A stretch of DNA of 64,000 nt from Hoyosella subflava DQS3-9A1. GTDB lineage: Bacteria; Actinomycetota; Actinomycetes; Mycobacteriales; Mycobacteriaceae. Position 1 is the stretch's first letter, and each line of letters opens with the position of its first letter. The stretch covers positions 1,116,001 to 1,180,000 of the forward strand of contig NC_015564.1 in NCBI RefSeq assembly GCF_000214175.1, in the 5' to 3' direction. This document shows positions 35,020 to 43,754 of the stretch, piece by piece. A model generated the notes under the pieces. The model saw only the letters and a program-made list of their open reading frames with translations. It had not been told where the DNA came from and ran no database searches. Both the position numbers and the translations under genes were made by a program.

Positions 35020-36293
35020 GCACCGGCCGCCAGCACACCGTCGCGATCGTCGACGTCTACGCGCCCTCTGTGCGCCTGGCACGGGCATTCGCCGATGCTG
35101 GACACAAAGTCATCCGCGTCCAGAGCACCGTCAATGTTCCGCGCGTGTACAAGCCGGGCCTCGACGAATCGCTCCTCCGAGAGATATTCGGCGGGAACAT
35201 CATTCACGATGCCGATGTGTCAGCAACATTAGATTCCCTAAGCGAGTTCAGCCCTGATGCGGTCATCGCCGGCGGTGAATGCGGTGTAGAGCTTGCCGAC
35301 CTGCTGAGCGAAACCCTCGCTCTGCCCACCAACGGCACCGCTCACAGCGAGGCGCGACGCAACAAGTTCAATCAGGTTGAGGTTCTGCGCGCTGCAGGGC
35401 TGCGCGCGACCCGGCAGATCTTTGTGGAGAGCAGCGAGCACGTTCGGTCGTGGCATAACGCGCTCGGCGGACGGGTCGTCATCAAACCGCTGCGCAGCGC
35501 AGGCAACGATGGCGTCCAATTCTGCGATGATCCCGATGAATCGATGCGCGCCTTCGAGGCGATACGCGATGCGGAGAACATCTTCTCCGTCCGTAACGAA
35601 GGCGTGGTCGCTCAGGAATATCTTGTGGGCACCGAGTTCGTGGTGAACACCGTGAGCTGTGAGAGCCAGCATCGCGTCACAGATGTCTGGCGGTACACGA
35701 AGATGTCAGCTAACGGCGTGGCTGACCGGGTGAGCGCCGCGGTTTCCGTTCCACCTGACCACTCCCGCTACGACGCTCTCACCGCCTATGCCTTCGCAGT
35801 GCTCGACGCGCTTGGCATCCAGTTCGGTCCAGCGCACCTCGAAATCATGGACACCGCGGAAGGACCATGCCTCGTAGAAATCGGTGCACGGATTTCTGGA
35901 GCGGACACGGCCTATTACGCGATGCTCGCCGGTGGTGAGTCGCAGATCGAGTGGACCATCGAGGCCTACACAGACCCAATGCGATTCAAAGCGCGCTCCC
36001 AGACGCCACACGAAGTGCATAACCACGTCGCGATGGTGTTTCTGACATCGCCGCGGCAGGGCGTTCTGCGCGGCTATCCCTTGCTCGCGCATGTTGAGGC
36101 ACTTGAGAGTTTCCACAACCAGATTCAGATTGTGAAACCTGGGCAACCGATAGCCGTCACGATCTCAGATACCACTGAACCGATGATGATCGGTCTCGCG
36201 CACCCCGGGCCATCCGTCCTCGAGCGTGATTTGCTCACCGTCCACTACCTCGACGGTCACGGCTTCTACGACATCGAAATGGGGACCGCGTGA
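35016..36293 (+). CDS. ATP-grasp ligase
   Basis: A 425-residue ATP-grasp enzyme. The pre-ATP-grasp domain begins VAIVDVYAPSVRLARAF; RVVIKPLRSAGNDGVQFC is the ATP-binding beta-strand pair with its Lys, EYLVGTEFVVNTVS follows, and PCLVEIGARISGADT carries the metal-binding Glu and Asn-equivalent region. The closest groups are L-amino-acid ligases and carboxylate-amine ligases of small-molecule pathways, which form amide bonds through acyl phosphates. In the operon it would join building blocks made by the PLP enzymes, replacing an NRPS. GTG 35016 overlaps the previous stop. Confidence 0.87.
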   Translation: MSTGRQHTVAIVDVYAPSVRLARAFADAGHKVIRVQSTVNVPRVYKPGLDESLLREIFGGNIIHDADVSATLDSLSEFSPDAVIAGGECGVELADLLSETLALPTNGTAHSEARRNKFNQVEVLRAAGLRATRQIFVESSEHVRSWHNALGGRVVIKPLRSAGNDGVQFCDDPDESMRAFEAIRDAENIFSVRNEGVVAQEYLVGTEFVVNTVSCESQHRVTDVWRYTKMSANGVADRVSAAVSVPPDHSRYDALTAYAFAVLDALGIQFGPAHLEIMDTAEGPCLVEIGARISGADTAYYAMLAGGESQIEWTIEAYTDPMRFKARSQTPHEVHNHVAMVFLTSPRQGVLRGYPLLAHVEALESFHNQIQIVKPGQPIAVTISDTTEPMMIGLAHPGPSVLERDLLTVHYLDGHGFYDIEMGTA

Positions 36294-37576
36294 AAGGTTT
36301 CGCGCTGTACCGGGAAATGTGGCAGATACCGGGGGCACCCAGCCTTGTCAGCGGGGGTTTCGTCGCGCGGCTGGGACAGGGCGTCACCGTCATAGCGTGG
36401 CTGCTGCTAGTACGCGAAACTCGCGGAAGCTACTCGGAAGCAGCGCTTGTCGCGTCAGCAATCTCCCTTGCCACCGCGTGCGCCGCACCGGTGGCGGGTC
36501 GGCTCGCCGACCGGTTCAGTGCCAGCAAAGTGCTTCCGTACTATGCAGTTACCTACTCGATGAGCCAGCTCGCACTGCTCGCGGCGGTGCTGACCGGCCA
36601 GCCGATGACGCTGCTGGTGACGCTCGCGATCGTTTCCGGTGCGTCATTCCCGCCGGTTTCTCCGGCCGTCCGTGCGACCTGGTCTGTGCTGACGTCACCT
36701 GCATCAGGGCGCGCACCGCTGCGGCCCACCGCGATGGCGGCAGAGTCAGCGATGTTCGAATTCGTGTTCGTGATCGGCCCACTGATTCTCTCCACTTCTA
36801 TCCTCGCCGCAGGGCTGTTCGCCGGCGCGGAATCAGCCGCGCTGAGCGGGCCGGCACTGGCGCTCGGCGGATCAGCAGTATGCACATTGCTCGGCACATT
36901 GTGGATTTCGAGGGGTACTGCGATGCGTGCGGCGCGCACGCCGAGCGCGGGGTTCACCCGCGGCCTCGGTCCGCTGCGATCCCGCGGTTTCGTGGTGCTG
37001 CTGGTGAGCGCAGCGGGAGTAGCGCTGTCATTCGGTGCAGCACCAGTCGCCCTCGCTGCCTACGCCGAAGAACAGCACGGACTCTCTGGTGGCGCTGTCA
37101 CCGGAGTGCTCATCGCCGTGTGGTCCCTGGGCAGCGCCGCGGTCGGACTTTGGTTCGGGAGTCTTCGGCTGCTCGCACCGCTCCGGTCGCAGTACCTGGT
37201 CCTGCTGGCCGGACTCGGCGCGGGATATGCCCTGTGGGTCGTGGCACCGAGTACCTGGCTGCTCGGCGTGCTGCTGGTCTTCACGGGTGGCGTCATCGCG
37301 CCAGCGCTCGCGGTGACGGCGAACCTTGTCGCCGAACTCACCGCTGAAGCGATGCGTAACGAGGCATACACGTGGCTCACTACGACAAATATGGCGATTG
37401 CTGCGCTCGGGGCAGCGACTGCAGGGTTCGTCGTCGAACACCCCCCGCTGCCCACGTTCGCGGCTGGGCACAACGGTTTCCTGCTGTGTGCCGTGGCGGT
37501 CCTGTTCGCGCTGGCAGCCGCGATGTTTGTACGGGTACCGACACGCGGAGCGGAATTGCAGGAGGTGGCCGCATGA
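36290..37576 (+). CDS. MFS transporter, probable exporter
   Basis: A 428-residue major facilitator protein with about 12 transmembrane helices. The loop between helices 2 and 3 reads GRLADRFSASKVLPY, the GxLaDrxGrrxxl-type motif A. GTG 36290 overlaps the ATP-grasp stop. Its place inside a biosynthetic operon suggests export of the product across the cytoplasmic membrane. The class resembles drug and siderophore exporters, but the substrate is not determinable from sequence. Confidence 0.9.
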   Translation: MKGFALYREMWQIPGAPSLVSGGFVARLGQGVTVIAWLLLVRETRGSYSEAALVASAISLATACAAPVAGRLADRFSASKVLPYYAVTYSMSQLALLAAVLTGQPMTLLVTLAIVSGASFPPVSPAVRATWSVLTSPASGRAPLRPTAMAAESAMFEFVFVIGPLILSTSILAAGLFAGAESAALSGPALALGGSAVCTLLGTLWISRGTAMRAARTPSAGFTRGLGPLRSRGFVVLLVSAAGVALSFGAAPVALAAYAEEQHGLSGGAVTGVLIAVWSLGSAAVGLWFGSLRLLAPLRSQYLVLLAGLGAGYALWVVAPSTWLLGVLLVFTGGVIAPALAVTANLVAELTAEAMRNEAYTWLTTTNMAIAALGAATAGFVVEHPPLPTFAAGHNGFLLCAVAVLFALAAAMFVRVPTRGAELQEVAA

Positions 37577-38295
37577 TCAGTACGGAGGTGGCGAGGGATC
37601 TCGTTACCCGGTGGGACGCTCAGCAAGAGCGCTACGCCTACCAGCGAGAAGAACGGTTCGGTGTCGTGTGCGCGGTGCTTACCGCGCTCGCCGTCGAGGG
37701 GCCGGTAATCGATCTGGGGTGCGGGCCAGGCTCGCTTGCTGCGCGTATCGCCGCGCGCGTGCCAAGTGTTCAACCCGTCGGACTCGACGCCGATCCGTTT
37801 CTGCTCGCGCTGGGCAAAGCCGTTTATCCAGAGGTCGAACTCGCCGAAACTCTCGTCGGTGCCCCCGGATGGGAGGAATCCATCGTGAGTTTCGGCCAGC
37901 CCGCCGCGGTGGTGTCGTCCACGGCGCTGCATTACCCGTCACCGACACAGCTTGCGGACATCTACCGCACGCTCGTCCGGCTTCTTCGTGATCGTGGTGT
38001 GCTGATCAATGCGGACATGTTCCCACTCTCCACCCCAGTGCTCGACACCGTCGCCTCCGCGATGACACGGTGCGAACCGGCCGGAGAAGACTGGGAGGGC
38101 TGGTGGCGTGACGTGCACACGGACAAGCGATTGTCACTTCCGCTCGCGGCGCGAGCGAGGACAGTATTGCCACATGGCGGTGACAATGCGTTGTCCGCCG
38201 ACGCGCACATTGCGCTGATGCAGGCGGCGGGTTTTCGCGAAGCCGGGGAGGTATGGCGCGACGGGCGCAGTGCCGTCATCGTCGCCGTGAGGTAG
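37573..38295 (+). CDS. class I SAM-dependent methyltransferase
   Basis: A 240-residue methyltransferase. VIDLGCGPGSLAARI is motif I binding S-adenosylmethionine, VGLDADPFLLALGK the acidic motif II loop, and VVSSTALHYPSPTQLADIY a motif IV-like region. It ends the six-gene operon; its ATG 37573 overlaps the MFS stop, and GGAGG stands just before. It would methylate the operon's product at N, O or S; the position is unknown. Confidence 0.88.
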   Translation: MISTEVARDLVTRWDAQQERYAYQREERFGVVCAVLTALAVEGPVIDLGCGPGSLAARIAARVPSVQPVGLDADPFLLALGKAVYPEVELAETLVGAPGWEESIVSFGQPAAVVSSTALHYPSPTQLADIYRTLVRLLRDRGVLINADMFPLSTPVLDTVASAMTRCEPAGEDWEGWWRDVHTDKRLSLPLAARARTVLPHGGDNALSADAHIALMQAAGFREAGEVWRDGRSAVIVAVR

Positions 38296-38434
38296 CGGCA
38301 GGGTTAGTTTCCCGGTGCAGGAGAAGGCTGGCCGAGACACCAGAAACTCGCCGAGATCTGGGGAAGGGGAACACACTGGAGTTGAACCATTGGTCCGGGA
38401 CGCCAGGCGTCCTCGGGAAGCCAAGGAGGCTACC

Positions 38435-39244
38435 GTGTCAGAATTCCGCGAATGGAACTACGAAGGGCATGCAGGCGCCATTTACGCTCGCAGCTGGGAC
38501 AACCCCGACGCGAAGTTCTGCGCCCTGTTGTGCCACGGATACGGTGAGCACATCGGCCGTTACGACCACGTCGCTGACGCGCTCCTCAGCGCCGGAGCCG
38601 AAGTGCACGGCGCCGATCACGTCGGCCACGGCAGAAGTGACGGCGAACGGGTATTGGTCCCCGACTATGAAGCTGTCGTCGACGATTTCCACCGCCTTGC
38701 TGAGCAAGTGAATGCGCGCGGTCTTCCCCTCGTGCTAATAGGCCATTCGATGGGCGGGATGATCGCGTCCCGCTATGCTCAGCGGTTCGGTAATGAGCTC
38801 ACCGCACTGGTGCTGTCCGGACCAGTCCTCGGACGTTGGGATGCCGCAGCCGGACTGCTCGCCGCCGAGGAGATTCCAGAAGTACCGATTGATCCGGAAA
38901 CGCTTTCCCGCGACCCTGAGGTGGGAAGATCTTATGAGTCAGATCCGCTGGTCTGGCACGGAAAGTTCAAGCGGACCACTCTCGAGGCATTAATGAATTG
39001 CATCGAGACGATCAATGACGCGGGTGGTCTCGGGAGGCTGCCGACATTGTGGGTCCACGGTGAGGACGACGCGCTCGTTCCGGTCGAGGGCACACGCCAG
39101 GGAATCGACAAGATACGGGGAGGCCTGTTCAGCCAGAAGATCTACCCGGGGGCCAGGCATGAACTCTTCAACGAAATCAACAAGTCCGAGGTATTGCGGG
39201 ACGTTACGGGTTTCCTGCTCGAGATAGTTGAAGCACCCGAGTAA
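38435..39244 (+). CDS. monoacylglycerol lipase-like alpha/beta hydrolase
   Basis: A 269-residue lysophospholipase/monoacylglycerol lipase similar to Rv0183. HGYGEHIGRYDHVADAL is the family's HG dipeptide region, LIGHSMGG holds the nucleophile Ser105, and ARHELFNEINKSEV supplies the catalytic His. GTG 38435 follows AAGGAGG closely; the frame continues upstream without support. It should release fatty acid from monoacylglycerol, the last step of triacylglycerol breakdown. Its 3' end overlaps the 3' end of pknK on the opposite strand by 41 bp. Confidence 0.92.
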   Translation: MSEFREWNYEGHAGAIYARSWDNPDAKFCALLCHGYGEHIGRYDHVADALLSAGAEVHGADHVGHGRSDGERVLVPDYEAVVDDFHRLAEQVNARGLPLVLIGHSMGGMIASRYAQRFGNELTALVLSGPVLGRWDAAAGLLAAEEIPEVPIDPETLSRDPEVGRSYESDPLVWHGKFKRTTLEALMNCIETINDAGGLGRLPTLWVHGEDDALVPVEGTRQGIDKIRGGLFSQKIYPGARHELFNEINKSEVLRDVTGFLLEIVEAPE

Positions 39245-42200
39245 GGAACTTGCTGGATACGGGTGGCCAGGCTGTCGATTCCGCCGCGGACTGCATGGCT
39301 TGCTCCACCGCGATCAACAGTCCCTCGATTCGGGCGCCTGCGTCCAGCACAAACCGGGGCAAATCCAGCTGCTCGCATTGCGCGAGCATCAGCATCGCCA
39401 CCCGGATCGCCTCATCTTGCTTACCGGCCGCCCATAGGCACACCGCGAGCAGCCTGCGCGCCAGTAGCTCACCTCGCGGGTGGTGCAGGTCCGCTGCGAT
39501 CCCCACCCACTCTTGTGCCCACGTGCAGGCGAGCTCGCGCGGGGCGACCGCATCCTCACGGCTCAGGAGCAGAATCGCCGTCGACTCGCGGAACTGCAGC
39601 AGCGCGGCGTTCCGCACAGTTACCGGCCGCGGGCGCTCTTGGTAACTGGCCCGCTCGAAGCCCTTGGGCATCGCTAATCCCAATGAAGCCGCATCGAACT
39701 CCAAGGCGCCCCGCAACCGCGGCAGCGAGTCGGTATCGGCGCTCTCAACTCCGTCCGTGATGAACTCTTCCGCGGCCGGCATGTCTCCGTAGCTGGCCAT
39801 GATGCGCGCGCTTGAACTGAACCTCGCGATCCGGAAATCGACCATTCCCGAACGGGTGCTCACAAGTTGGCTTTCAGTAATGAAGAACTCTGCCTCGTCC
39901 ATGCGATCCCGTTCGTACAACAGGTTGCCGAGGAGCGCGGCCGGAAGACGCGCTGCGTGCCTGTTCATGCCGGAAACCTTCTTCACCGACTCGACAGATC
40001 GGCGGAAGGATTCCTCGGCAGCGTCGACCTGCAAAGCATCGAATTCCGCGATACCGAGTGCGGCGCTACCGTAGATCACGCTGTGCCCCCCACGCGTTCG
40101 TGCATGATATGGCTGCGCCCACTCCTGGATGCGGCGTGCTTCCCCGAACTCCAGTCGCGCCCGGGCTGCATAGGTGGCAGCGTTCGCCGCAGATGCCACT
40201 AACCATGGTGAGAACGCATCGGGATTGGTCAGGCACCCCTGCACGAGGTCATCGACTTTGTCGAAATGATCAGTAATGCATCGGATTACGCTTCGGACGA
40301 CGTCGGCCTCGACCAGAATCGCCTCCCGCTCTGCTGCTTTCAGCGAACTCGCCGCCAGGGTGCTTTGCAGGCGGGCGAGGATCGCCAGTGCTTCCGGCAC
40401 CTTGAGGAGCAACGTTTTCGCCCACGCGGAGATCAGTTGCAACCGCGGATTCGAGGTGACCTCACCTGGCGGAAGTTTAGCGAGAAGCGCCTCGAGCGTC
40501 CCCATCTGTGACAGTTCGACAAGCCGCATGCCGTCCTGCTCGATCAGGCGTGCAGCCTCTTTGTGATCGCCGGCGACAAGTGCGTGATCAACTGCTTCAC
40601 CGAGCGCTTTGTGGTCGGCAAACCACTGCGAGGCCGTCCGGTGGAGCTGCGGGATGCGTTCCGGGTGCTGACGTTCTAGTCGCCGCTGGAGGAATTCAGC
40701 GAACATGGTGTGAAAACGGAACCACTGGCGCTGTTCGTCGACGCGCGTGACGAACAGTTCACGCTCCTCAGCTTCTTCGAGGAGCAGCTGGCCGGTGGGG
40801 ACTTCCGCGAGTGCTGAAGCGAGGCTGCCGCACGTCCGCTCGGTTGTCGTCGCGCACATGAGGAAGTCAAGCATGCGCGGTTCGAGGCGGTTGATGACAT
40901 TCTCGGCCAGAAACTCTTCAATCGCGTAATGGCGACCCGTGATGTGGTGGATCAGCTCACTCGTATTCGATTGCCCGCGAAGTGAAATGGACGCCAGCTG
41001 CAGCCCTGCGACCCAGCCATCTGTCGACCGCGTGAGTTCCTCGACCTCGGCGGAGGTCAACTTCAGCTTTGCATGATCGACGAGAAACGTCTTCGCCTCA
41101 TCCGTGCCGAAACGCAAATTCGATGCGTCGATCTCCACGAGTTCATCGTGCACACGCATCCGGCCGATGGGAAGTCCGGTTTGAGTGCGTGTAGTAACGA
41201 CGATCTGAAGATGGTGGCAGCCATGGTCAAGCAGGAATTCCATCGCAGCAATCGGGCCGGGTTCAGTTACGCGGTGCCAATCGTCGATCACCAGCACGGT
41301 GTGCTGGCCGCCATCATGGATCTGATTGATCAGCGATGTGAGTACATAGCGCTCGGCTTCGTCGCCGTGCTCCTGCAGCACCTGAGTGAGTTCCTGCGCG
41401 AGTGCAGGCTGCACCCGGCGGAGCGCCTCGATCAGGTGCCCGAGGAACCACACGACCATGTTGTCGTCGCTGTCCACCGTCAGCCACGCGACAGGTACGC
41501 CCTGGGCGGTAAGGCGCGCACCCCATTGAGCCGCAAGGGTGCTCTTACCGAACCCCGTTGGTGCGTGAATGACGGTGAGGCGATGGCGCTTCACCGTCAT
41601 CAGCCTTTCGATCAGCTGTTGTCGCTCAACGAGGGGCCGGCCCGGCGATGGGGGCCGGAACCTGGTCGCGGGGGCCGGTGGTGTGTGTCGGGACGAGGGT
41701 GTGGCTGTGCGTGCCGGCTCAGTGAGCGGTTGCGCGGTCGCTGATTCGCCGACTCCATTGAATGCTGTCATGGCATGCGGCCGACGTTCAGGGATCGCCA
41801 TGGCGTCGGCGTCGAGCCCATGCCGCAACTGCACGTCACGCAGCAGTTGACCGAACTCTGCAGCACTCGATGGACGTGCGAGGGGGCTGCGGTTCATCGC
41901 CACTTCGATGGCTCCGCAGAGATCCTCGGGCATGCCGTGTTCCCGAAGATCAGGGAGTTTCTGAGTGGTCATCCGCACGAATTGGGCGATCACACGTTCA
42001 CCCTCGCGTCGCTCGAATGCGGCATGCCCGGTGGCAGCGCAAAACAGGGTGGCGCCAAGACTGAAGATATCGCCGGCGACGGTTGCAGCATCGGAAGTGA
42101 GTGTTTCAGGCGCCGTGAAGGCCGGCGAACCCATGATCATTCCAGCCGTGGTGGTGAAGCCGCCCGAGACGCGCGCTATGCCGAAGTCGGTGAGCTGCGG

Positions 42201-42686
42201 TTCCCCGTAGGAGGTGATGAGAATGTTGCCAGGCTTGACGTCTCGGTGCAGGACGCCTGCCTGGTGTGCGGTTTCCAGAGCTCCCGCCATCTTCACCCCG
42301 ATGCGCAGCGTGTCCTGCCAGGAGAAGGGACCGTGGTGGTGGATCAGCGTATCGAGCGACCCTTTCGGGTGATACGGCATTACCAGGTACAGCGCCCCAG
42401 AGGACGTAGTACCGACTTGCAGTACATCAACGATGTTCGGATGCCCTGAGAGCTTGCCCATGACGCGCTGCTCCCGAAGGAACCTGTCGATATTGTCCGG
42501 GTTGCCATCGGAGGAGAGGACTTTGATTGCGACAACTCGGTCCAGATACGGCTGTGAGCATCGGTAAACCACGCCGAATCCGCCCCGAGCTATGAGCTCA
42601 ACATCGTCGAATCCGGCGGCGGCTAGTTCTTCCGGAATGCGGGCAGCTAGGTTTCGCTGCGTCTTGTCCGGATCGACCTCGACCAT
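39204..42686 (-). CDS. pknK: serine/threonine protein kinase with MalT-like STAND regulatory domain (PknK-like)
   Basis: A 1160-residue protein. The kinase domain (about residues 30-285) has RGGFGVVY, the ATP Lys in VAIKVL, HRDVKPGN and DFGIAR. After a Pro/Ser/Thr linker a STAND NTPase begins near residue 375, with Walker A APTGFGKST and Walker B VLVIDDWH, then helical repeats to the C-terminus. This is the layout of M. tuberculosis PknK (about 1110 residues), which phosphorylates regulators and affects growth and translation. ATG 42686 gives the N-terminus MVEVDPDKTQRN, conserved in mycobacterial PknK; the frame extends 27 bases further. No C-terminal LuxR-type HTH is visible. Confidence 0.93.
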   Translation of the reverse strand: MVEVDPDKTQRNLAARIPEELAAAGFDDVELIARGGFGVVYRCSQPYLDRVVAIKVLSSDGNPDNIDRFLREQRVMGKLSGHPNIVDVLQVGTTSSGALYLVMPYHPKGSLDTLIHHHGPFSWQDTLRIGVKMAGALETAHQAGVLHRDVKPGNILITSYGEPQLTDFGIARVSGGFTTTAGMIMGSPAFTAPETLTSDAATVAGDIFSLGATLFCAATGHAAFERREGERVIAQFVRMTTQKLPDLREHGMPEDLCGAIEVAMNRSPLARPSSAAEFGQLLRDVQLRHGLDADAMAIPERRPHAMTAFNGVGESATAQPLTEPARTATPSSRHTPPAPATRFRPPSPGRPLVERQQLIERLMTVKRHRLTVIHAPTGFGKSTLAAQWGARLTAQGVPVAWLTVDSDDNMVVWFLGHLIEALRRVQPALAQELTQVLQEHGDEAERYVLTSLINQIHDGGQHTVLVIDDWHRVTEPGPIAAMEFLLDHGCHHLQIVVTTRTQTGLPIGRMRVHDELVEIDASNLRFGTDEAKTFLVDHAKLKLTSAEVEELTRSTDGWVAGLQLASISLRGQSNTSELIHHITGRHYAIEEFLAENVINRLEPRMLDFLMCATTTERTCGSLASALAEVPTGQLLLEEAEERELFVTRVDEQRQWFRFHTMFAEFLQRRLERQHPERIPQLHRTASQWFADHKALGEAVDHALVAGDHKEAARLIEQDGMRLVELSQMGTLEALLAKLPPGEVTSNPRLQLISAWAKTLLLKVPEALAILARLQSTLAASSLKAAEREAILVEADVVRSVIRCITDHFDKVDDLVQGCLTNPDAFSPWLVASAANAATYAARARLEFGEARRIQEWAQPYHARTRGGHSVIYGSAALGIAEFDALQVDAAEESFRRSVESVKKVSGMNRHAARLPAALLGNLLYERDRMDEAEFFITESQLVSTRSGMVDFRIARFSSSARIMASYGDMPAAEEFITDGVESADTDSLPRLRGALEFDAASLGLAMPKGFERASYQERPRPVTVRNAALLQFRESTAILLLSREDAVAPRELACTWAQEWVGIAADLHHPRGELLARRLLAVCLWAAGKQDEAIRVAMLMLAQCEQLDLPRFVLDAGARIEGLLIAVEQAMQSAAESTAWPPVSSKFLTRVLQLSRAGNP

Positions 42687-42783
42687 CACCGGCCCCAATC
42701 GTTGGCGCCCCAAACAGTCATCTGGGACCTATGCGCCCTCATGATCAGCATACCGCTGGTGCCGTTTGTCGGGAGCGGGATGG

Positions 42784-42820
42784 TGTAGCCGGATCCACCT
42801 GAGAAGTGGGTCCGGCTACA
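42784..42820 (-). terminator. hairpin downstream of the small membrane protein gene
   Basis: TGTAGCCGGATCCAC pairs with GTGGGTCCGGCTACA over about 15 bp with one G-U pair, loop of 7 nt. It lies between the stop at 42848 and pknK, both on the minus strand. No clear T-run; likely a terminator or processing barrier separating the two genes. Confidence 0.6.
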
Positions 42821-42847
42821 TCGCGGAAGGGTCTGGAGAAGCTTGCG

Positions 42848-43198
42848 TCACCACATGGTGGCCAGAAGGATGTTCAGAGTCGTCAGGCCCCCAACGGCGC
42901 CGAGCAGGGCATTCGATATGCGCGGGGCGTCACGATAGATGTACACGAGGGCGGTAATAACAAGGAGCACCAGGACCTTGATGCCGACCTTGATGTGGTT
43001 GAGGTCGTATCCTGCGGCTTCATTGAGGCCGACCAGTGCCACGCCGGAAACCAGCATCAGGAACGCGCCGTGCAGCATCCCGGGGACCATCCGGGCCTCG
43101 CCCGCCTTCATAGCCTTCATCTGGTAGAGGACACCGCCGAGTAGCGCGACGATGCCAATGATGTGCAGTGCCAGGAAAAAGCCAATCACCACGTCCAT
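42848..43198 (-). CDS. small four-helix membrane protein, hypothetical
   Basis: A 116-residue integral membrane protein with four predicted helices (FFLALHIIGIVALLGGVLY, MLHGAFLMLVSGVALVGL, IKVLVLLVITALVYI and a last helix near LLGAVGGLTTLNILLA). Short charged loops lie between. Homologues are found in mycobacteria and relatives as conserved membrane proteins without a function. It starts at ATG 43198 and is read toward pknK, with a hairpin between them. Confidence 0.8.
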   Translation of the reverse strand: MDVVIGFFLALHIIGIVALLGGVLYQMKAMKAGEARMVPGMLHGAFLMLVSGVALVGLNEAAGYDLNHIKVGIKVLVLLVITALVYIYRDAPRISNALLGAVGGLTTLNILLATMW

Positions 43199-43250
43199 AC
43201 GACACAGGGTAGTAGACGTATGGGCGTGGTGAAGAACTGACTGTTGCGAA

Positions 43251-43427
43251 TTACTCTGCGACTGCTGTGGCGGCGTCAGCCTCGGGTGCTTCAGCGCCGA
43301 GGCCGCCCAGCGATTCGAGCGATCCCGTGCCCGCCGTCAAGAAATCGGCGATTCCGCTGAAGAGTGCGCCGATGTCGCCAAATCCGCCGGTCGCTTCAAT
43401 GAGGGCGATGATCGTTTCGATATCCAT
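43251..43427 (-). CDS. PorH-like short amphipathic peptide, putative cell-wall channel
   Basis: A 58-residue peptide from ATG 43427 directly behind a strong AAGGAGA site; a longer open frame upstream lacks support. It has no signal peptide. Residues 2-42 (MDIETIIALIEATGG, then FGDIGALFSGIADFL) would form an amphipathic helix with glycine-rich turns, followed by an acidic Ala/Glu tail. Size, absence of a signal, and the MDxxxI...FGxIG...I.DFL pattern recall corynebacterial PorH and PorA, 45-60-residue helical, mycoloylated pore-forming peptides of the outer mycomembrane. The family assignment is by pattern only. An AT-rich region at 43600-43680 may hold its promoter. Confidence 0.6.
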   Translation of the reverse strand: MDIETIIALIEATGGFGDIGALFSGIADFLTAGTGSLESLGGLGAEAPEADAATAVAE

Positions 43428-43754
43428 AGGGTTCTCCTTGTGTGGTGCGTGAATTTGGCATGCCGAAATAGACCTCACTGGATGAAGCCAAGAGGTTGTT
43501 GCGGCGGTGACGACGATGTCGGGTGAATGAACGGTGGTCGGCAAGAATTCAGGTGCCGAAAGATTGAGGCCGTTCGAGGGGCCACGTTAGCGTGAACTGT
43601 TACCAAATTGGAACCCTAATTTAATGACTTTAAGACCTTTTCCTGTGTCCTTCATCACTTCAACCTTGAATTTACCGCCCGGTAACCAGGCAATGTCATG
43701 GGACTGCCGGGATGCGATGTGACCTCCGAGGGGCATCTTCCCTAGAATCGCGGG
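43428..43754. other. divergent control region between the PorH-like gene and valS
   Basis: 327 bp. The part 43600-43680 is clearly richer in A+T than its surroundings (runs such as CCCTAATTTAATGACTTTAAG), as expected of a strong promoter for the small porin-like gene. A 49-codon frame on the minus strand (43587-43736) covers this part; it encodes a Lys/Gly-rich peptide and may be accidental. No T-box-like leader structure for valS could be recognised by eye. Confidence 0.45.

Noticed and set aside
30949-38295. NRPS, PKS or IucA/IucC siderophore cluster
   Set aside because: No condensation, adenylation, ketosynthase or IucA/IucC domain is present in the window.
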